A DNA stretch of 64,000 nucleotides from Sphingomonas sp. (GCA_017849555.1 JAFIGU010000095.1:38942-102941), one strand, 5' to 3'. Shown: positions 8,627 to 17,162, counted from the first letter of the stretch. The notes: generated by a model not told the origin, from the sequence alone. Program-made: numbers and translations.

Positions 8627-8735
8627 ACGTCTCCGCCTCTGGGCTTTTATCCCTCGGGTGCAGCCGCGGAGCACCCGCGGTTTCTGCAACGCTCGGTCCA
8701 GCGGCGGCAAAGCGCCCGGAACCCTAGTTGCCATT
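8627..8735 (-). promoter_or_regulatory. ykkC-family riboswitch aptamer (guanidine-I-like)
   Basis: Read on the minus strand, the leader of the EamA gene holds the conserved blocks of the ykkC class in order: ACTAGGGTTCCG (8729-8718), CTGGACCGAGCG (8701-8690), then GAGGGATAAAAGCCC (8655-8641). Between the last two is a hairpin with TGCAG / CTGCA and CCGCGG / CCGCGG arms, a three-A bulge and a GTGCT loop. The first block is followed by a GGCG / CGCC hairpin. The TAGGGTTCCG and GGGATAAAAGCCC blocks are the hallmark of the class. Subtype (guanidine, ppGpp, PRPP or nucleotide) cannot be settled by eye; a transporter as the only downstream gene favours guanidine. Confidence 0.88.
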
Positions 8736-8798
8736 CGGTCGATGAGCGGCCCCTAGCCGATCCGTGCGATCGCGATCAAGCGCGGTGCTATCCACCAC

Positions 8799-8859
8799 CC
8801 CGGCGCAGGCCGGGGTCCAGTTACGACCGCTCCGATGCTGGACCCCGGCCTACGCCGGG
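8799..8859. repeat. Long intergenic inverted repeat
   Basis: Two 22-base arms (8799-8820 and 8838-8859) are complementary except for one position, around a 17-base centre. The core reads GGCCGGGGTCCAG. The rest of the 400-base gap 8601-9000 holds the riboswitch leader on the left and a small hairpin before rpiB on the right; I see nothing else in it. Confidence 0.75.
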
Positions 8860-8955
8860 TCGCAGCGAGCCATAGGCAGCGTGACCGTCGCTTCAAATTT
8901 CCTAATCCCATGCCGCGCCACGCTATCAGCGGTGGCATTCGCCGCATCACGCGTC

Positions 8956-8985
8956 TAAAGGCGCGGGCATCCGTCCACGCCTTTA
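8956..8985 (+). other. Hairpin just upstream of rpiB
   Basis: TAAAGGCG (8956-8963) and CGCCTTTA (8978-8985) form an eight-base inverted repeat ending 15 bases before the rpiB start. It may be a leader hairpin, an operator or a remnant of a repeat. No clear promoter elements were recognised beside it. Confidence 0.35.
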
Positions 8986-9000
8986 TGGAAAGCGCCCCCG

Positions 9001-9444
9001 ATGCGCATCGCTATCGCGTCCGATCACGCCGCCGTCGAGCTCAAGTCCATGCTCGCCGACTGGCTGCGCGAGGCCGGGCATGACGTGCTCGATCTCGGCA
9101 CCAACGGCAGCGCGAGCGTCGACTATCCCGATTTCGGCCATGCGGTGGGCGCGGCGCTGGCCGACGGCCGCGTCGAGCGCGGCGTGGTATTGTGCGGCTC
9201 CGGGGTCGGCATCTCGATCGCGGCGAACCGCAACCCGGCATGCCGCTGCGCGCTGGTCAGCGAGCCGCTCTCCGCGCGTCTCGCGCGCCAGCATAACGAC
9301 GCCAATGCGATCGCGATGGGCGCGCGGCTGATCGGCCCGGAAATGGCCAAGGCCTGCCTCGAGGCGTTCCTCTCGACCGATTTCGAGGGCGGCCGCCACC
9401 AGCACCGCATCGACAAGCTTTCCGTCCGCCTCACGGCTGCATAA
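9001..9444 (+). CDS. rpiB: Ribose-5-phosphate isomerase B
   Basis: Interconverts ribose 5-phosphate and ribulose 5-phosphate in the pentose phosphate pathway. The 147-residue protein matches the RpiB/LacAB family from the first residue: [31 protein letters not shown], and the active-site [13 protein letters not shown] with the catalytic Cys, then [17 protein letters not shown]. Length is usual for the family. It is the first gene of a tight set with glyA (15-base gap), a small glycine-rich protein, nrdR and trmJ, all on the plus strand, an order common in sphingomonads. No regulatory site was recognised apart from the hairpin at 8956-8985. Confidence 0.95.
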   Translation: MRIAIASDHAAVELKSMLADWLREAGHDVLDLGTNGSASVDYPDFGHAVGAALADGRVERGVVLCGSGVGISIAANRNPACRCALVSEPLSARLARQHNDANAIAMGARLIGPEMAKACLEAFLSTDFEGGRHQHRIDKLSVRLTAA

Positions 9445-9459
9445 CCAAGGAGTCTCGCG

Positions 9460-10767
9460 ATGAGCACGAACCCCGCCAATCTCAATGATGTGCAGCCGGA
9501 CGGCTTCTTCACCCGCGGCCTTGCCGACGCCGATCCGGCGGTGTTCAAGGGCGTCGCCCACGAGCTGGAGCGCGAGCAGACCCAGATCGAGCTGATCGCC
9601 TCCGAGAATATCGTCTCCAAGGCGGTGCTCGAAGCGCAGGGCAGCGTCTTCACCAACAAATATGCCGAGGGTTATCCCGGCAAGCGCTACTATCAGGGCT
9701 GCCACCCGTCGGACGAGGTCGAGCAGCTCGCGATCGACCGCGCCAAGGCGCTGTTCGGCTGCAACTTCGCCAACGTCCAGCCGCATTCGGGCGCGCAGGC
9801 CAATGGCGCGGTGATGCTGGCGCTGACCAAGCCCGGCGACACGATCATGGGGCTGAGCCTCGATGCCGGCGGCCATTTGACCCACGGCGCCAAGGCGGCG
9901 ATGTCGGGCAAATGGTTCAACGCGGTGCAATATGGCGTGACGCCGGACACGCATCTGATCGATTACGATCAGGTCGAGGCGCTCGCGCTCGAACATAAGC
10001 CGACGCTGATCATCACCGGCGGCTCGGCCTATCCGCGCGTGATCGATTTCGCCCGCTTCCGCGCGATCGCCGACAAGGTCGGCGCCAAGTTCATGGTCGA
10101 TATGGCGCATTTCGCGGGGATCGTCGCGGGCGGGCTGCATCCCTCGCCGTTCGAGCATGCCGATGTCGTCACCACCACCACCCACAAGACGCTGCGCGGC
10201 CCGCGCGGCGGGATGGTGATGACCAATGACGAGGCGATCGCCAAGAAGATCAACTCGGCGGTGTTCCCGGGGCTGCAGGGCGGCCCGCTGATGCACGTCA
10301 TCGCCGCCAAGGCGGTGGCGTTCGGCGAGGCGCTGCGCCCCGACTATAAGAGCTATATCGCCGCGGTGGTGGAAAACGCCAAGGTGCTGGCCGCGACGCT
10401 CAAGGAGCGCGGCTGCAACCTCGTCTCGGGCGGCACCGACACGCATCTCGCGCTGGTCGACCTGACCCCGCTCGGGGTGACCGGCAAGGACGCCGACGAG
10501 GCGCTCGAGCGCGCCGGGATCACCTGCAACAAGAACGGCATCCCCAACGATCCGCTCCCCCCGATGAAGACCAGCGGGATCCGCGTCGGCTCCCCCGCGG
10601 GCACCACGCGCGGCTTCGGCGCCGCCGAATTCCGCGAGATCGGCAATATGGTTGCGGACGTACTGGACGGCCTCGCCAAGAACGGCGAAGCTGGCGATGC
10701 GCAGGTCGAGGCGCATGTTCGGGAACGAGTACGCGCCTTGTGCGCTCGTTTCCCGATCTATCAGTGA
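9460..10767 (+). CDS. glyA: Serine hydroxymethyltransferase
   Basis: PLP enzyme converting serine and tetrahydrofolate to glycine and methylene-tetrahydrofolate, the main one-carbon source in the cytoplasm. The 435-residue protein is full length. Visible hallmarks are [19 protein letters not shown], the glycine-loop [14 protein letters not shown], and the cofactor-binding lysine in [15 protein letters not shown] strong AAGGAG ribosome site precedes the ATG by a suitable distance. It lies 15 bases after rpiB and 10 bases before a small ORF, so cotranscription is likely. Nothing unusual in the active site was noticed. Confidence 0.97.
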   Translation: MSTNPANLNDVQPDGFFTRGLADADPAVFKGVAHELEREQTQIELIASENIVSKAVLEAQGSVFTNKYAEGYPGKRYYQGCHPSDEVEQLAIDRAKALFGCNFANVQPHSGAQANGAVMLALTKPGDTIMGLSLDAGGHLTHGAKAAMSGKWFNAVQYGVTPDTHLIDYDQVEALALEHKPTLIITGGSAYPRVIDFARFRAIADKVGAKFMVDMAHFAGIVAGGLHPSPFEHADVVTTTTHKTLRGPRGGMVMTNDEAIAKKINSAVFPGLQGGPLMHVIAAKAVAFGEALRPDYKSYIAAVVENAKVLAATLKERGCNLVSGGTDTHLALVDLTPLGVTGKDADEALERAGITCNKNGIPNDPLPPMKTSGIRVGSPAGTTRGFGAAEFREIGNMVADVLDGLAKNGEAGDAQVEAHVRERVRALCARFPIYQ

Positions 10768-10777
10768 GGGCGTAAAG

Positions 10778-10954
10778 ATGTCGAAGATCGACGAAGTGCA
10801 GGAAACCGTCCGCAACACCCCCGGCCTCGGCCGGAAAATGGCGAAATACGGCGCGATCGGCGCGGTATTGGCGATCCCCTTGCCCTTCGTCGGCCCGGTC
10901 ATCGGCGCGGTGGTCGGCGCCGGCGTCGCCTACGCGCGCCGCGATAAGAACTGA
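10778..10954 (+). CDS. Small glycine-zipper membrane protein, hypothetical
   Basis: A 58-residue protein starting at the ATG ten bases after glyA. The N-terminal 20 residues are charged (MSKIDEVQETVRN), followed by KYGAIGAVLAIPLPFVGPV and GAVVGAGVAYARR: a glycine-zipper hairpin able to span the membrane, ending in a basic tail. The spacing and codon use fit a real gene of the rpiB-glyA operon. I do not recognise a family function. The same frame is open upstream inside glyA, but the proper start is the ATG at 10778. A family A repeat follows directly after it. Confidence 0.65.
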   Translation: MSKIDEVQETVRNTPGLGRKMAKYGAIGAVLAIPLPFVGPVIGAVVGAGVAYARRDKN

Positions 10955-10973
10955 GCTATGCCTCTCCCATCCT

Positions 10974-11054
10974 CCGTTCGGGCTGAGCTTGTCGAAGCCC
11001 TGCACTTTCTTCCGATGAAGAAGGGCAGCCCTTCGACAGGCTCAGGGCGAACGG
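10974..11054. repeat. Intergenic inverted repeat, family A copy 2
   Basis: Begins CCGTTCGGGCTGAGCTTGTC, has a CTTTCTTCCGATGAAG centre and ends GGCTCAGGGCGAACGG. It is the best-preserved copy, lying between the glycine-zipper gene and nrdR inside a likely operon, so it would be part of the transcript and could fold. Confidence 0.85.
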
Positions 11055-11092
11055 GAGAGGGTGCTGCTTCTTCCTTCGAGGGCGCGAACTGA

Positions 11093-11554
11093 ATGCGCTG
11101 CCCGTTCTGCGGCCATGATGCGAGCCAGGTAAAGGATAGCCGCCCGACCGACGACGGCGCGGCGATCCGTCGGCGTCGCCAGTGCGAGGGGTGCGCGGCG
11201 CGCTTCACCACCTTCGAGCGGATCCAGCTGCGCGAATTGGTGGTGGTCAAGAGCAACGACCGCCGCGAACCGTTCGACCGCGAGAAGCTGATCCGCTCGA
11301 TCGGCATCGCCGCGCGCAAGCGCCAGCTCGACGGGATCGCGATCGAGCGGCTCGTCTCGGGCATCCAGCGCCAGCTCGAAACCTCGGGCGAAGGCGAAGT
11401 GACCTCGAAGCGGATCGGCGAAATGGTGATGGACGGGCTCAAGGGGCTCGATTCGGTCGCCTATATCCGCTTTGCCTCGGTCTATCGCGATTTCAACGAG
11501 GCGAAGGATTTCGAGGAATTCGCCGGCACGGTCGAGGAAGCCGGCCGCGGATGA
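11093..11554 (+). CDS. nrdR: Transcriptional repressor NrdR
   Basis: Zinc-ribbon and ATP-cone repressor of ribonucleotide reductase genes, 153 residues, the usual length. The ribbon is MRCPFCGHD with a second [13 protein letters not shown] pair, giving the four zinc cysteines. The ATP cone begins near residue 50 with [20 protein letters not shown]. The C-terminal [20 protein letters not shown] is highly conserved in the family. The start is the ATG next to the ribbon. Its stop overlaps the trmJ start (ATGA at 11551-11554), so the pair is translationally linked. Target NrdR boxes are not in this window as far as I can see. Confidence 0.97.
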   Translation: MRCPFCGHDASQVKDSRPTDDGAAIRRRRQCEGCAARFTTFERIQLRELVVVKSNDRREPFDREKLIRSIGIAARKRQLDGIAIERLVSGIQRQLETSGEGEVTSKRIGEMVMDGLKGLDSVAYIRFASVYRDFNEAKDFEEFAGTVEEAGRG

Positions 11555-12279
11555 GCGCTGCGCCGCCCCCCGTCATCGTCCTCGTCCGCCCGCAACTCGC
11601 CGAAAATATCGGCAAGGCGGCGCGCGCGATGCTCAATTTCGGGCTGACCGAGATGCGGCTCGTCACCCCGCGCGACGGCTGGCCCAATCCGCTCGCCGGC
11701 CCGGCGGCGTCGGGCGCCGATCTGGTGCTCGAGGGCGCGCGGGTGTTCGAGAGCGTCGCCGAGGCGGTGGCCGATTGCGCGCATGTCTATGCGACGACGG
11801 TGCGCAAGCGCGGGGTGACCAAGCCGGTGGTGACCCCCGAGGCCGCCGCGCGCGAGATGCGCGGCGCGGCCGAGCGCTCGGCGATCCTTTTCGGCCCCGA
11901 GCGGTCGGGGCTCGAAACCGACGATGTCGCGCTGGCGCGCACGATCCTAACCGTGCCGATCAACCCCGAATTCGGCAGCCTCAACCTGGCGCAGGCGGTG
12001 ATCCTCGTCGCTTACGAATGGGCGAAGGGCGAGACGCTGGCGAGCCCGCCCGAAACCGATCTCGCCCCGCCCGCGCCGCAGGCCGAGCTGGAAGGGATGA
12101 TCGGCCAGCTCGACCAGATGCTCGAACAGGCCAATTTCTTCTTCCCGCCCGATCGCACCCCCGCGACCAAACGCACCCTGCGCACCTTGCTGACCAAACC
12201 CGGCTGGTCGAGCCAGGAGGTGCGCACGTTGCGCGGGGTGCTCTCGGCGCTGGCGGGGGCGAAGGCGAAGCGGCGGTAA
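11551..12279 (+). CDS. trmJ: TrmJ-like tRNA/rRNA 2'-O-methyltransferase (SpoU/TrmH family)
   Basis: SPOUT methyltransferase of 242 residues, probably 2'-O-methylating position 32 of tRNAs. The family opening [24 protein letters not shown] is clear, followed by the knot-forming motifs [18 protein letters not shown] and [16 protein letters not shown]. The start ATG overlaps the nrdR stop by four bases; a longer open frame upstream is only the shadow of nrdR. The C-terminal 80 residues ([12 protein letters not shown] onward) form the helical domain typical of TrmJ. It ends 72 bases from the convergent aspartyl-protease gene. Confidence 0.9.
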   Translation: MSAAPPPVIVLVRPQLAENIGKAARAMLNFGLTEMRLVTPRDGWPNPLAGPAASGADLVLEGARVFESVAEAVADCAHVYATTVRKRGVTKPVVTPEAAAREMRGAAERSAILFGPERSGLETDDVALARTILTVPINPEFGSLNLAQAVILVAYEWAKGETLASPPETDLAPPAPQAELEGMIGQLDQMLEQANFFFPPDRTPATKRTLRTLLTKPGWSSQEVRTLRGVLSALAGAKAKRR

Positions 12280-12313
12280 CCTCCGTTCGTTGCTGATTCG
12301 GGATCACCTCGCC

Positions 12314-12329
12314 CCGTTCGCCCGAACGG
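12314..12329. repeat. Short palindrome between convergent genes
   Basis: CCGTTCG-CC-CGAACGG, seven-base arms with a two-base centre, in the 71-base gap between trmJ and the aspartyl protease. It matches the outer ends of the family A repeats and may be a collapsed copy; it could act as a shared terminator, though neither side has a T run. Confidence 0.45.
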
Positions 12330-12350
12330 AGAGAGATCGCGCTCTGCCTT

Positions 12351-14204
12351 CTAAATCTGATCCCTGAGCGTCAGCGCCACCGCGCGCGTCTCCCCGCCGC
12401 GGCGCACCTGCAGCGCGATCGTCGACCCCGCCGGTCGCGAGCGGAACAGGCGGCGCGCATCGGCAAGCTGCTCCGCCACGACCGGCGTGCCGTCGATCGC
12501 AACGATCACATCGCCCACCGCGAGGCCCGCCGCGGCGCCCGCACTGTCCTTCGCCACATCGGTCACTTCATAGCCGCCGTTCTTGGCGTTGATCCACAGC
12601 CCCGAGCGATCGAACGTGCCGACATCCTCGGGCTCGGGCACGATCCGCTTCAGGTACATGATCTGATTGGTATAATCGAAGGTCACCACGAAGCGCTTGA
12701 GCAGCCCGCTGCCGATATTGCCGTCATAGGCCGGGTCGCTGATCGACCCGCCCTTCGCCTCCGACAGCCCGGCGGCGATATTGCTCACCGGCACCTCGCC
12801 CAATTTGAGCGCCGGCAGCCGCACGACATAGCTGCGCGCTGGCCCGCCGACGCCCCAGCCGGTCACCGCGCTGGTGCCCTTGGCGAATTTGGCGCGCAGA
12901 TCGTTGGCTTTCACGAACGGGCTGGTGAAATCGATCTCCGAGCGTGAACCGGTATCGATATCGAACCGCGCGGGCATCCCCATCACCGATCCGCTGACGA
13001 AGGGCAGATGATCGTAGAACACGAACGGCACCGCGCTGCCCAGCGCCGCGCTCGCCCTGAAATCCGCCGGCCGGGTGAAGCTCAGCGTCTTGCCGCCGTA
13101 ATCGATCGTCGTCACCAGCCGGCGGAATAGCTCGAACCCGACCATCCCGTCGACCGCGATCCCCTCGATCGACGGATCGTAGATATTGGTCGCGAAGCCG
13201 GTCTGGTCCTTCAGCCGCACGTCGCCGATCGCGATCTCGTCGAGATGGACGAAGCCGGTCGTCTCATGGCCCTCGCCCGCGCCGCTGGTCACCGCCGCGC
13301 CGACCGCCTGCAGCCCCACTTCCCTGACCAATTTGGGCGAGAGCAAGGTATGCCCGCCGGTATCGACGATGAACGTATACGGCCCTTTGCCGTTGACCAT
13401 CGCCTCGACGTAGATGTGGTTGTTGAGGAAGCGGAACGGCACGCTGGCATGCGACGCGCCGCCGACGATCTCCGCCCCGGTCAGCGCCACCTTGGGCATC
13501 GCATAGGCGCCGAGCGGGCGCCTCCCGCCGAAGGTCGCGCTCTGCAGCAGCGAGGTCGACAGCGATTCCGGCCCCAGCCCCTGATCGGTCACCATTTTGT
13601 GCGCCAGCATCGCGCCGCTTTCGGGGCGATAGTCCGAATAATTTTCGGTGACGTGGAAGAATTGCCGCATCTCCGCGATGCGCGTCAGGAAATGCGTCTC
13701 GGCGTCGAACCACGCATCGAAGCGATGCCCCTGTTTGAGCGTGACGACGAGATGATCCTGCGCGCGTCCGTCGATCGTGTCGCGTCCGGCCGAGGTGATT
13801 TTCGCGCCGCCGCGATCGGCGCGCCACCACAGATTGGCGTTGCGATAGGCGGCGCTGGCCGCGGTGAGCGGGCGGTCACCGCCGAGCTGCGGCGTATAGG
13901 CGAGCGAGATATCCTGCTGCCACGGCGTCTTTCCGTCGAAGCCGTCGCTGCTGCGGATCCCCTGCGCCTCCTGTTCCTCGGCATAAGCGCCGGTGGCGAC
14001 GTCGTAGCGGAGGGTGAGCGGCCCGGTCAGCCCGGAAGCGGTGTTGGTATAGCGCAATTCCACCGCCCCCACCGCGGGCATCTTCACCGCGGCGCGGTTG
14101 GCGGCGAGCACCGCATCGACCGTCGTCGCCGGCTCGGCATGGGCGCTCGCGGCGAGCGAAAAGGTAAGCACGGCGGCGGCAAACGGCCTCATCACGACCC
14201 TCAT
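12351..14204 (-). CDS. Exported retropepsin-like aspartyl protease with PDZ domain
   Basis: A 617-residue exported protein. The chosen ATG gives MRVVMRPFAAAVLTFSLAASAHA, a good Sec signal peptide; the frame opens 24 residues earlier, but that extension has no signal character. Residues to about 250 are an outer-membrane lipoprotein-sorting-like beta domain. Two aspartyl-protease half motifs follow, FIVDTGGHTLLS (about 290) and FDIDTGSRSEID (about 430), so one chain carries both catalytic Asp sites. A PDZ domain closes the protein (ITNAKNGG-type strand, GLAVGDVIVAIDGTPV). It probably cleaves envelope or secreted proteins. It is divergent from an AraC-type regulator, with 37 bases between the starts, suggesting a shared control region. 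Confidence 0.8.
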   Translation of the reverse strand: MRVVMRPFAAAVLTFSLAASAHAEPATTVDAVLAANRAAVKMPAVGAVELRYTNTASGLTGPLTLRYDVATGAYAEEQEAQGIRSSDGFDGKTPWQQDISLAYTPQLGGDRPLTAASAAYRNANLWWRADRGGAKITSAGRDTIDGRAQDHLVVTLKQGHRFDAWFDAETHFLTRIAEMRQFFHVTENYSDYRPESGAMLAHKMVTDQGLGPESLSTSLLQSATFGGRRPLGAYAMPKVALTGAEIVGGASHASVPFRFLNNHIYVEAMVNGKGPYTFIVDTGGHTLLSPKLVREVGLQAVGAAVTSGAGEGHETTGFVHLDEIAIGDVRLKDQTGFATNIYDPSIEGIAVDGMVGFELFRRLVTTIDYGGKTLSFTRPADFRASAALGSAVPFVFYDHLPFVSGSVMGMPARFDIDTGSRSEIDFTSPFVKANDLRAKFAKGTSAVTGWGVGGPARSYVVRLPALKLGEVPVSNIAAGLSEAKGGSISDPAYDGNIGSGLLKRFVVTFDYTNQIMYLKRIVPEPEDVGTFDRSGLWINAKNGGYEVTDVAKDSAGAAAGLAVGDVIVAIDGTPVVAEQLADARRLFRSRPAGSTIALQVRRGGETRAVALTLRDQI

Positions 14205-14241
14205 ATTGCGAAATTCGAGCGGGTTGCTTAGCCCTTGCCGG

Positions 14242-14955
14242 ATGGGCGGTCTTGAATGCACTTCACATTGGGGCATCCGGTCCGCCGATCCCGGCCGTAC
14301 CCGCCACGGCCCGCGCGAGGACCTGCCCCGCCACCCGCACGATCATGCCTTCGCGGCGGTGGTGCTGTCGGGCGGCTATGTCGAGGCGGGCGATACCGGC
14401 CGGCACGCGGTGGAGGCGGGCGACGTCCTGCTCCACCGTGCATGGGAAAGCCATCTCGACCGTTTCGACGCGCGCGGCGCGGAGGTGCTCGTCCTGCCGA
14501 TCGCCGATCGCGATACCACGCCGCTGATCGGGCGCGTCGCCGACCCCGATACGATCGCGCGGCTCGCCGAACGCGACCGCACCGGGGCGGCCCGGCGACT
14601 GCTCGCCGAACTGGCCCCGCGACCGGCACCCCCCGCCGACTGGCCCGACATGCTGGCGCAGGCGTTGCGTGACGATCCCGATCTGTCGCTCGCCTTGTGG
14701 GCGGATCGCCTCGGGCTGCACCCGGGGAGCATCAGCCGCGGGTTCCGCCAGGTGTTCGGGGTGACCCCGGTCGCCTTCCGGCTGGTCCAGCGCACGCGGC
14801 AGGCGCTCGGTGCGTTGCAGATATCCGCCGCCCCGCTGAGCGCGATCGCTTATGATTGCGGTTTCGCCGACCAGGCGCATATGAGCCGCGCGGTCCGCGG
14901 GCTGACCAACGCAACCCCGACGGCGTTGCGCCGCGCGGCGGGAATGGCGTCGTAA
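14242..14955 (+). CDS. AraC-family transcriptional regulator
   Basis: A 237-residue DNA-binding regulator. The likely start is the ATG at 14242 (MGGLECTSHWG); the frame is open upstream within the divergent protease gene and is shadow there. The N-terminal half is a cupin-like sensor with HPHDHAFAAVVLSGGYVEAGD and GDVLLHRAWESHLDRF, histidines that could bind metal or ligand. The C-terminal half has two helix-turn-helix motifs: LSLALWADRLGLHPGSISRG and IAYDCGFADQAHMSRAVRG. It sits head to head with the aspartyl protease, 37 bases between starts, so it may control that gene or itself. Ligand unknown. Confidence 0.85.
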   Translation: MGGLECTSHWGIRSADPGRTRHGPREDLPRHPHDHAFAAVVLSGGYVEAGDTGRHAVEAGDVLLHRAWESHLDRFDARGAEVLVLPIADRDTTPLIGRVADPDTIARLAERDRTGAARRLLAELAPRPAPPADWPDMLAQALRDDPDLSLALWADRLGLHPGSISRGFRQVFGVTPVAFRLVQRTRQALGALQISAAPLSAIAYDCGFADQAHMSRAVRGLTNATPTALRRAAGMAS

Positions 14956-15055
14956 CGCGCGTTTAACAACAGGATCACTTTGGTCTAGGCTCGCGCTTCG
15001 ATGGTATTGTAGCGTCCTCGTTCGTCAGCGTTTGTCTCTCTCGAAGGGCGCCCTG

Positions 15056-16831
15056 ATGTACAAGATAATCCACTGCATCGCGCTCGCCGGCCTCGGCATC
15101 GCCGCGTCGAGCTTCGCGCCGCCCGGCCAGCCCGTTTCACCCACCGCGCTGGACATGCTCGATCCGACGCGGCTGGCGGCCTCGCTCTGCGGCGGAAAGG
15201 GCGGCGCGGCGGCGCTGACCCGCTCGCTGACCTTGGCGGCCGCGGTCGCCGGGCCGGCCGGCACCGCGTCGCGCCCGATCCCGCTCTACCCCGATCTCAC
15301 CACGCAGCTGCCGATCACGACGGCCAGCGCAGCGGCGCGACGCTATTTCGGGCAGGGGCTGGTGCTCGCCTATGGCTTCAACCACGCCGGCGCGGTGCGC
15401 TCGTTCCGCGTCGCGCAGCGGCTCGACCCCGATTGCGCGATGTGCTGGTGGGGCGAGGCGCTCGCGCTCGGCCCGAACATCAACGCGCCGATGGACGATC
15501 GCGACCGCGACGCGGCGCTTGCCGCGATCGATCGCGCGCTGGCGTTGCGCGCGCGCGCCACCCCGCTCGAACAAGCGCTGATCGAGGCGATATCGCGCCG
15601 CTATGCGCGCGATGCGCGGGCCGATCGCGCGGCGCTCGACGCGGCCTATGCCGATGCGATGCTCGACGCGGCACGCCGCTTCCCCGCCGACGACGATATC
15701 GCGGTGCTCGCCGCCGAGGCGGTGATGGACACGACGCCGTGGAACTATTGGCAGGCCGACAAGCGCACCCCGGTGGGGCGCAGCGGCGACGCGGCGCGGC
15801 TGCTCGAAACGGTGATCGCGCGCAACCTCGATCACCTCCAGGCCGCGCACCTTTACATCCACCTGATGGAAAACAGCGCCGATCCGCACCGCGCCGAGGC
15901 CGCGGCCGACCGGCTGGCGCGGGCGCAGGCGCCGAGCGCGGGGCATCTCGTCCATATGCCGGGGCATATCTATCAGCTCGTCGGGCGCTATCGCGATGCG
16001 ATCCGCGTCAACATCGCCGCCGCGCGATCGGACGAGGCGTTCATCCGCGACACCGGCGATCGCAGCCTCTTCCGCTACGGCTATTATCCGCACAATGTGC
16101 ATTTCATCGTCACCTCGGCGCAGCTCGCGGGGGATATGCCGACCGCGCTGGCCGAGGCGCGGCGGCTGCGGACGATCCTCGATCCGGCGACCTCCGCGCG
16201 CATCGCGTGGATCCAGGCGATCGACGCGGCGCCCTATCTCGCGATGGCGCAATTCGCTGAGCCGCGCGCGATCCTCGCCATGCCCGCCCCCGACGCGCGG
16301 CTGCCCTATGCCGCGGCGATGCGGCGCTATGCGCGCGCCGTGGCGCGGGCGCGGCAGCGCGACGCACGAGGGACCGAGACCGAACTTGCGGCTTTGGCGA
16401 AGCTGAGAAGATCGGATGCGTTCGCCGGGATGATCGCGCAGGGCGTCCCCGCCCCCGATCTGCTGGCGCTCGCCGAGGCGGTGGCGCGCGGGCGACTGGC
16501 TTATGCGCAGAAACATTATGATGCCGCGGCCGGCTTTTACCGGCAGGCGATCGCGATCGAGGCGCGGATTCCGTATCAGGAGCCGGCCTATTGGTATTAT
16601 CCGGTCAATCAGTCGCTCGGCGCGGCGCTCTATCAGGCGCGGCGCTATGACGAGGCGGCGCAGGCGTTTCGCGCCGCGCTGGCGCAGACCCCCGGCAACG
16701 GCTGGGCGCTCTACGGCCTCGCCGAAAGCGAAAGCGCGCGCGGACACGGGCTCGAAGCGACGGCGGCGGGGCGCGCGCTGCAACGCGCGTGGGTGGGCGA
16801 CCGGCGCTGGCTGAGAATGGATCGTCTGTAG
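15056..16831 (+). CDS. Exported TPR-repeat protein
   Basis: A 591-residue protein. The ATG at 15056 gives MYKIIHCIALAGLGIAASSFA, a plausible signal peptide; a TTG eight codons upstream is possible but gives a poorer N-terminus. From about residue 95 it has TPR-like helices (YGFNHAGAVRSFRVAQRLDPDCAMCWWGEA), including a CAMC pair, followed by HLYIHLMENSADPHRAE and HMPGHIYQLVGRYRDA, a His-rich stretch seen in a sphingomonad/proteobacterial TPR family of unknown role. The C-terminus has two more TPRs (YEEAAQAFRAALAQTP-like). No partner gene in operon: the AraC regulator lies 100 bases upstream and tRNA-Phe follows on the other strand. Function unknown. Confidence 0.75.
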   Translation: MYKIIHCIALAGLGIAASSFAPPGQPVSPTALDMLDPTRLAASLCGGKGGAAALTRSLTLAAAVAGPAGTASRPIPLYPDLTTQLPITTASAAARRYFGQGLVLAYGFNHAGAVRSFRVAQRLDPDCAMCWWGEALALGPNINAPMDDRDRDAALAAIDRALALRARATPLEQALIEAISRRYARDARADRAALDAAYADAMLDAARRFPADDDIAVLAAEAVMDTTPWNYWQADKRTPVGRSGDAARLLETVIARNLDHLQAAHLYIHLMENSADPHRAEAAADRLARAQAPSAGHLVHMPGHIYQLVGRYRDAIRVNIAAARSDEAFIRDTGDRSLFRYGYYPHNVHFIVTSAQLAGDMPTALAEARRLRTILDPATSARIAWIQAIDAAPYLAMAQFAEPRAILAMPAPDARLPYAAAMRRYARAVARARQRDARGTETELAALAKLRRSDAFAGMIAQGVPAPDLLALAEAVARGRLAYAQKHYDAAAGFYRQAIAIEARIPYQEPAYWYYPVNQSLGAALYQARRYDEAAQAFRAALAQTPGNGWALYGLAESESARGHGLEATAAGRALQRAWVGDRRWLRMDRL

Positions 16832-16883
16832 CGCGGACGAAATCGCCTTCAGCGGATCGTCGGAAAACTGGCGGAACGGGCTA

Positions 16884-16959
16884 TGGTGCCCAGGGGCGGG
16901 ATCGAACCACCGACACTGCGATTTTCAGTCGCATGCTCTACCAACTGAGCTACCTGGGC
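16884..16959 (-). tRNA. tRNA-Phe (anticodon GAA), CCA encoded
   Basis: On the minus strand a 76-base tRNA: acceptor GCCCAGG / CCTGGGC, D-arm AGCTCAGTTGGTAGAGCA, anticodon stem GCGACTGAAAATCGC with GAA, T-arm GGTTCGATCCC, discriminator A and encoded CCA. All arms pair. It lies 29 bases downstream of yacG on the same strand. Confidence 0.97.
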
Positions 16960-16988
16960 ATACCAGCGAACCGCCGGAGCCGCGCTCT

Positions 16989-17162
16989 CTAGTCGGCGTC
17001 TCGACCGCTGTCCAGCCCATTTGGATCGACCGGCTGCCCGGGCAAACGATATCCTTCGCCGAGCCATTGCAACAGGTCGCGATCCTTGCAGCCGCGGCTG
17101 CAGAACGGCGCATGTTCGCGCACCGTGGGACGTCGGCAGATCGGGCAGGTCACGGTCTTCAT
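16989..17162 (-). CDS. yacG: DNA gyrase inhibitor YacG (zinc-binding)
   Basis: A 57-residue protein, short enough to be missed by length cut-offs. It begins MKTVTCPICRRPT and continues FCSRGCKDRDLLQWLGEGYRL: the two CxxC/CxxxC pairs form the YacG zinc finger, and the DL-W-EGYR-P segment is the family signature. YacG binds GyrB and inhibits gyrase. Its ATG overlaps the stop of the RNase G/E-like gene by four bases, so maf, the RNase-like gene and yacG are translationally chained. tRNA-Phe follows downstream. Length and motif order are usual for alphaproteobacterial YacG. Confidence 0.92.
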   Translation of the reverse strand: MKTVTCPICRRPTVREHAPFCSRGCKDRDLLQWLGEGYRLPGQPVDPNGLDSGRDAD

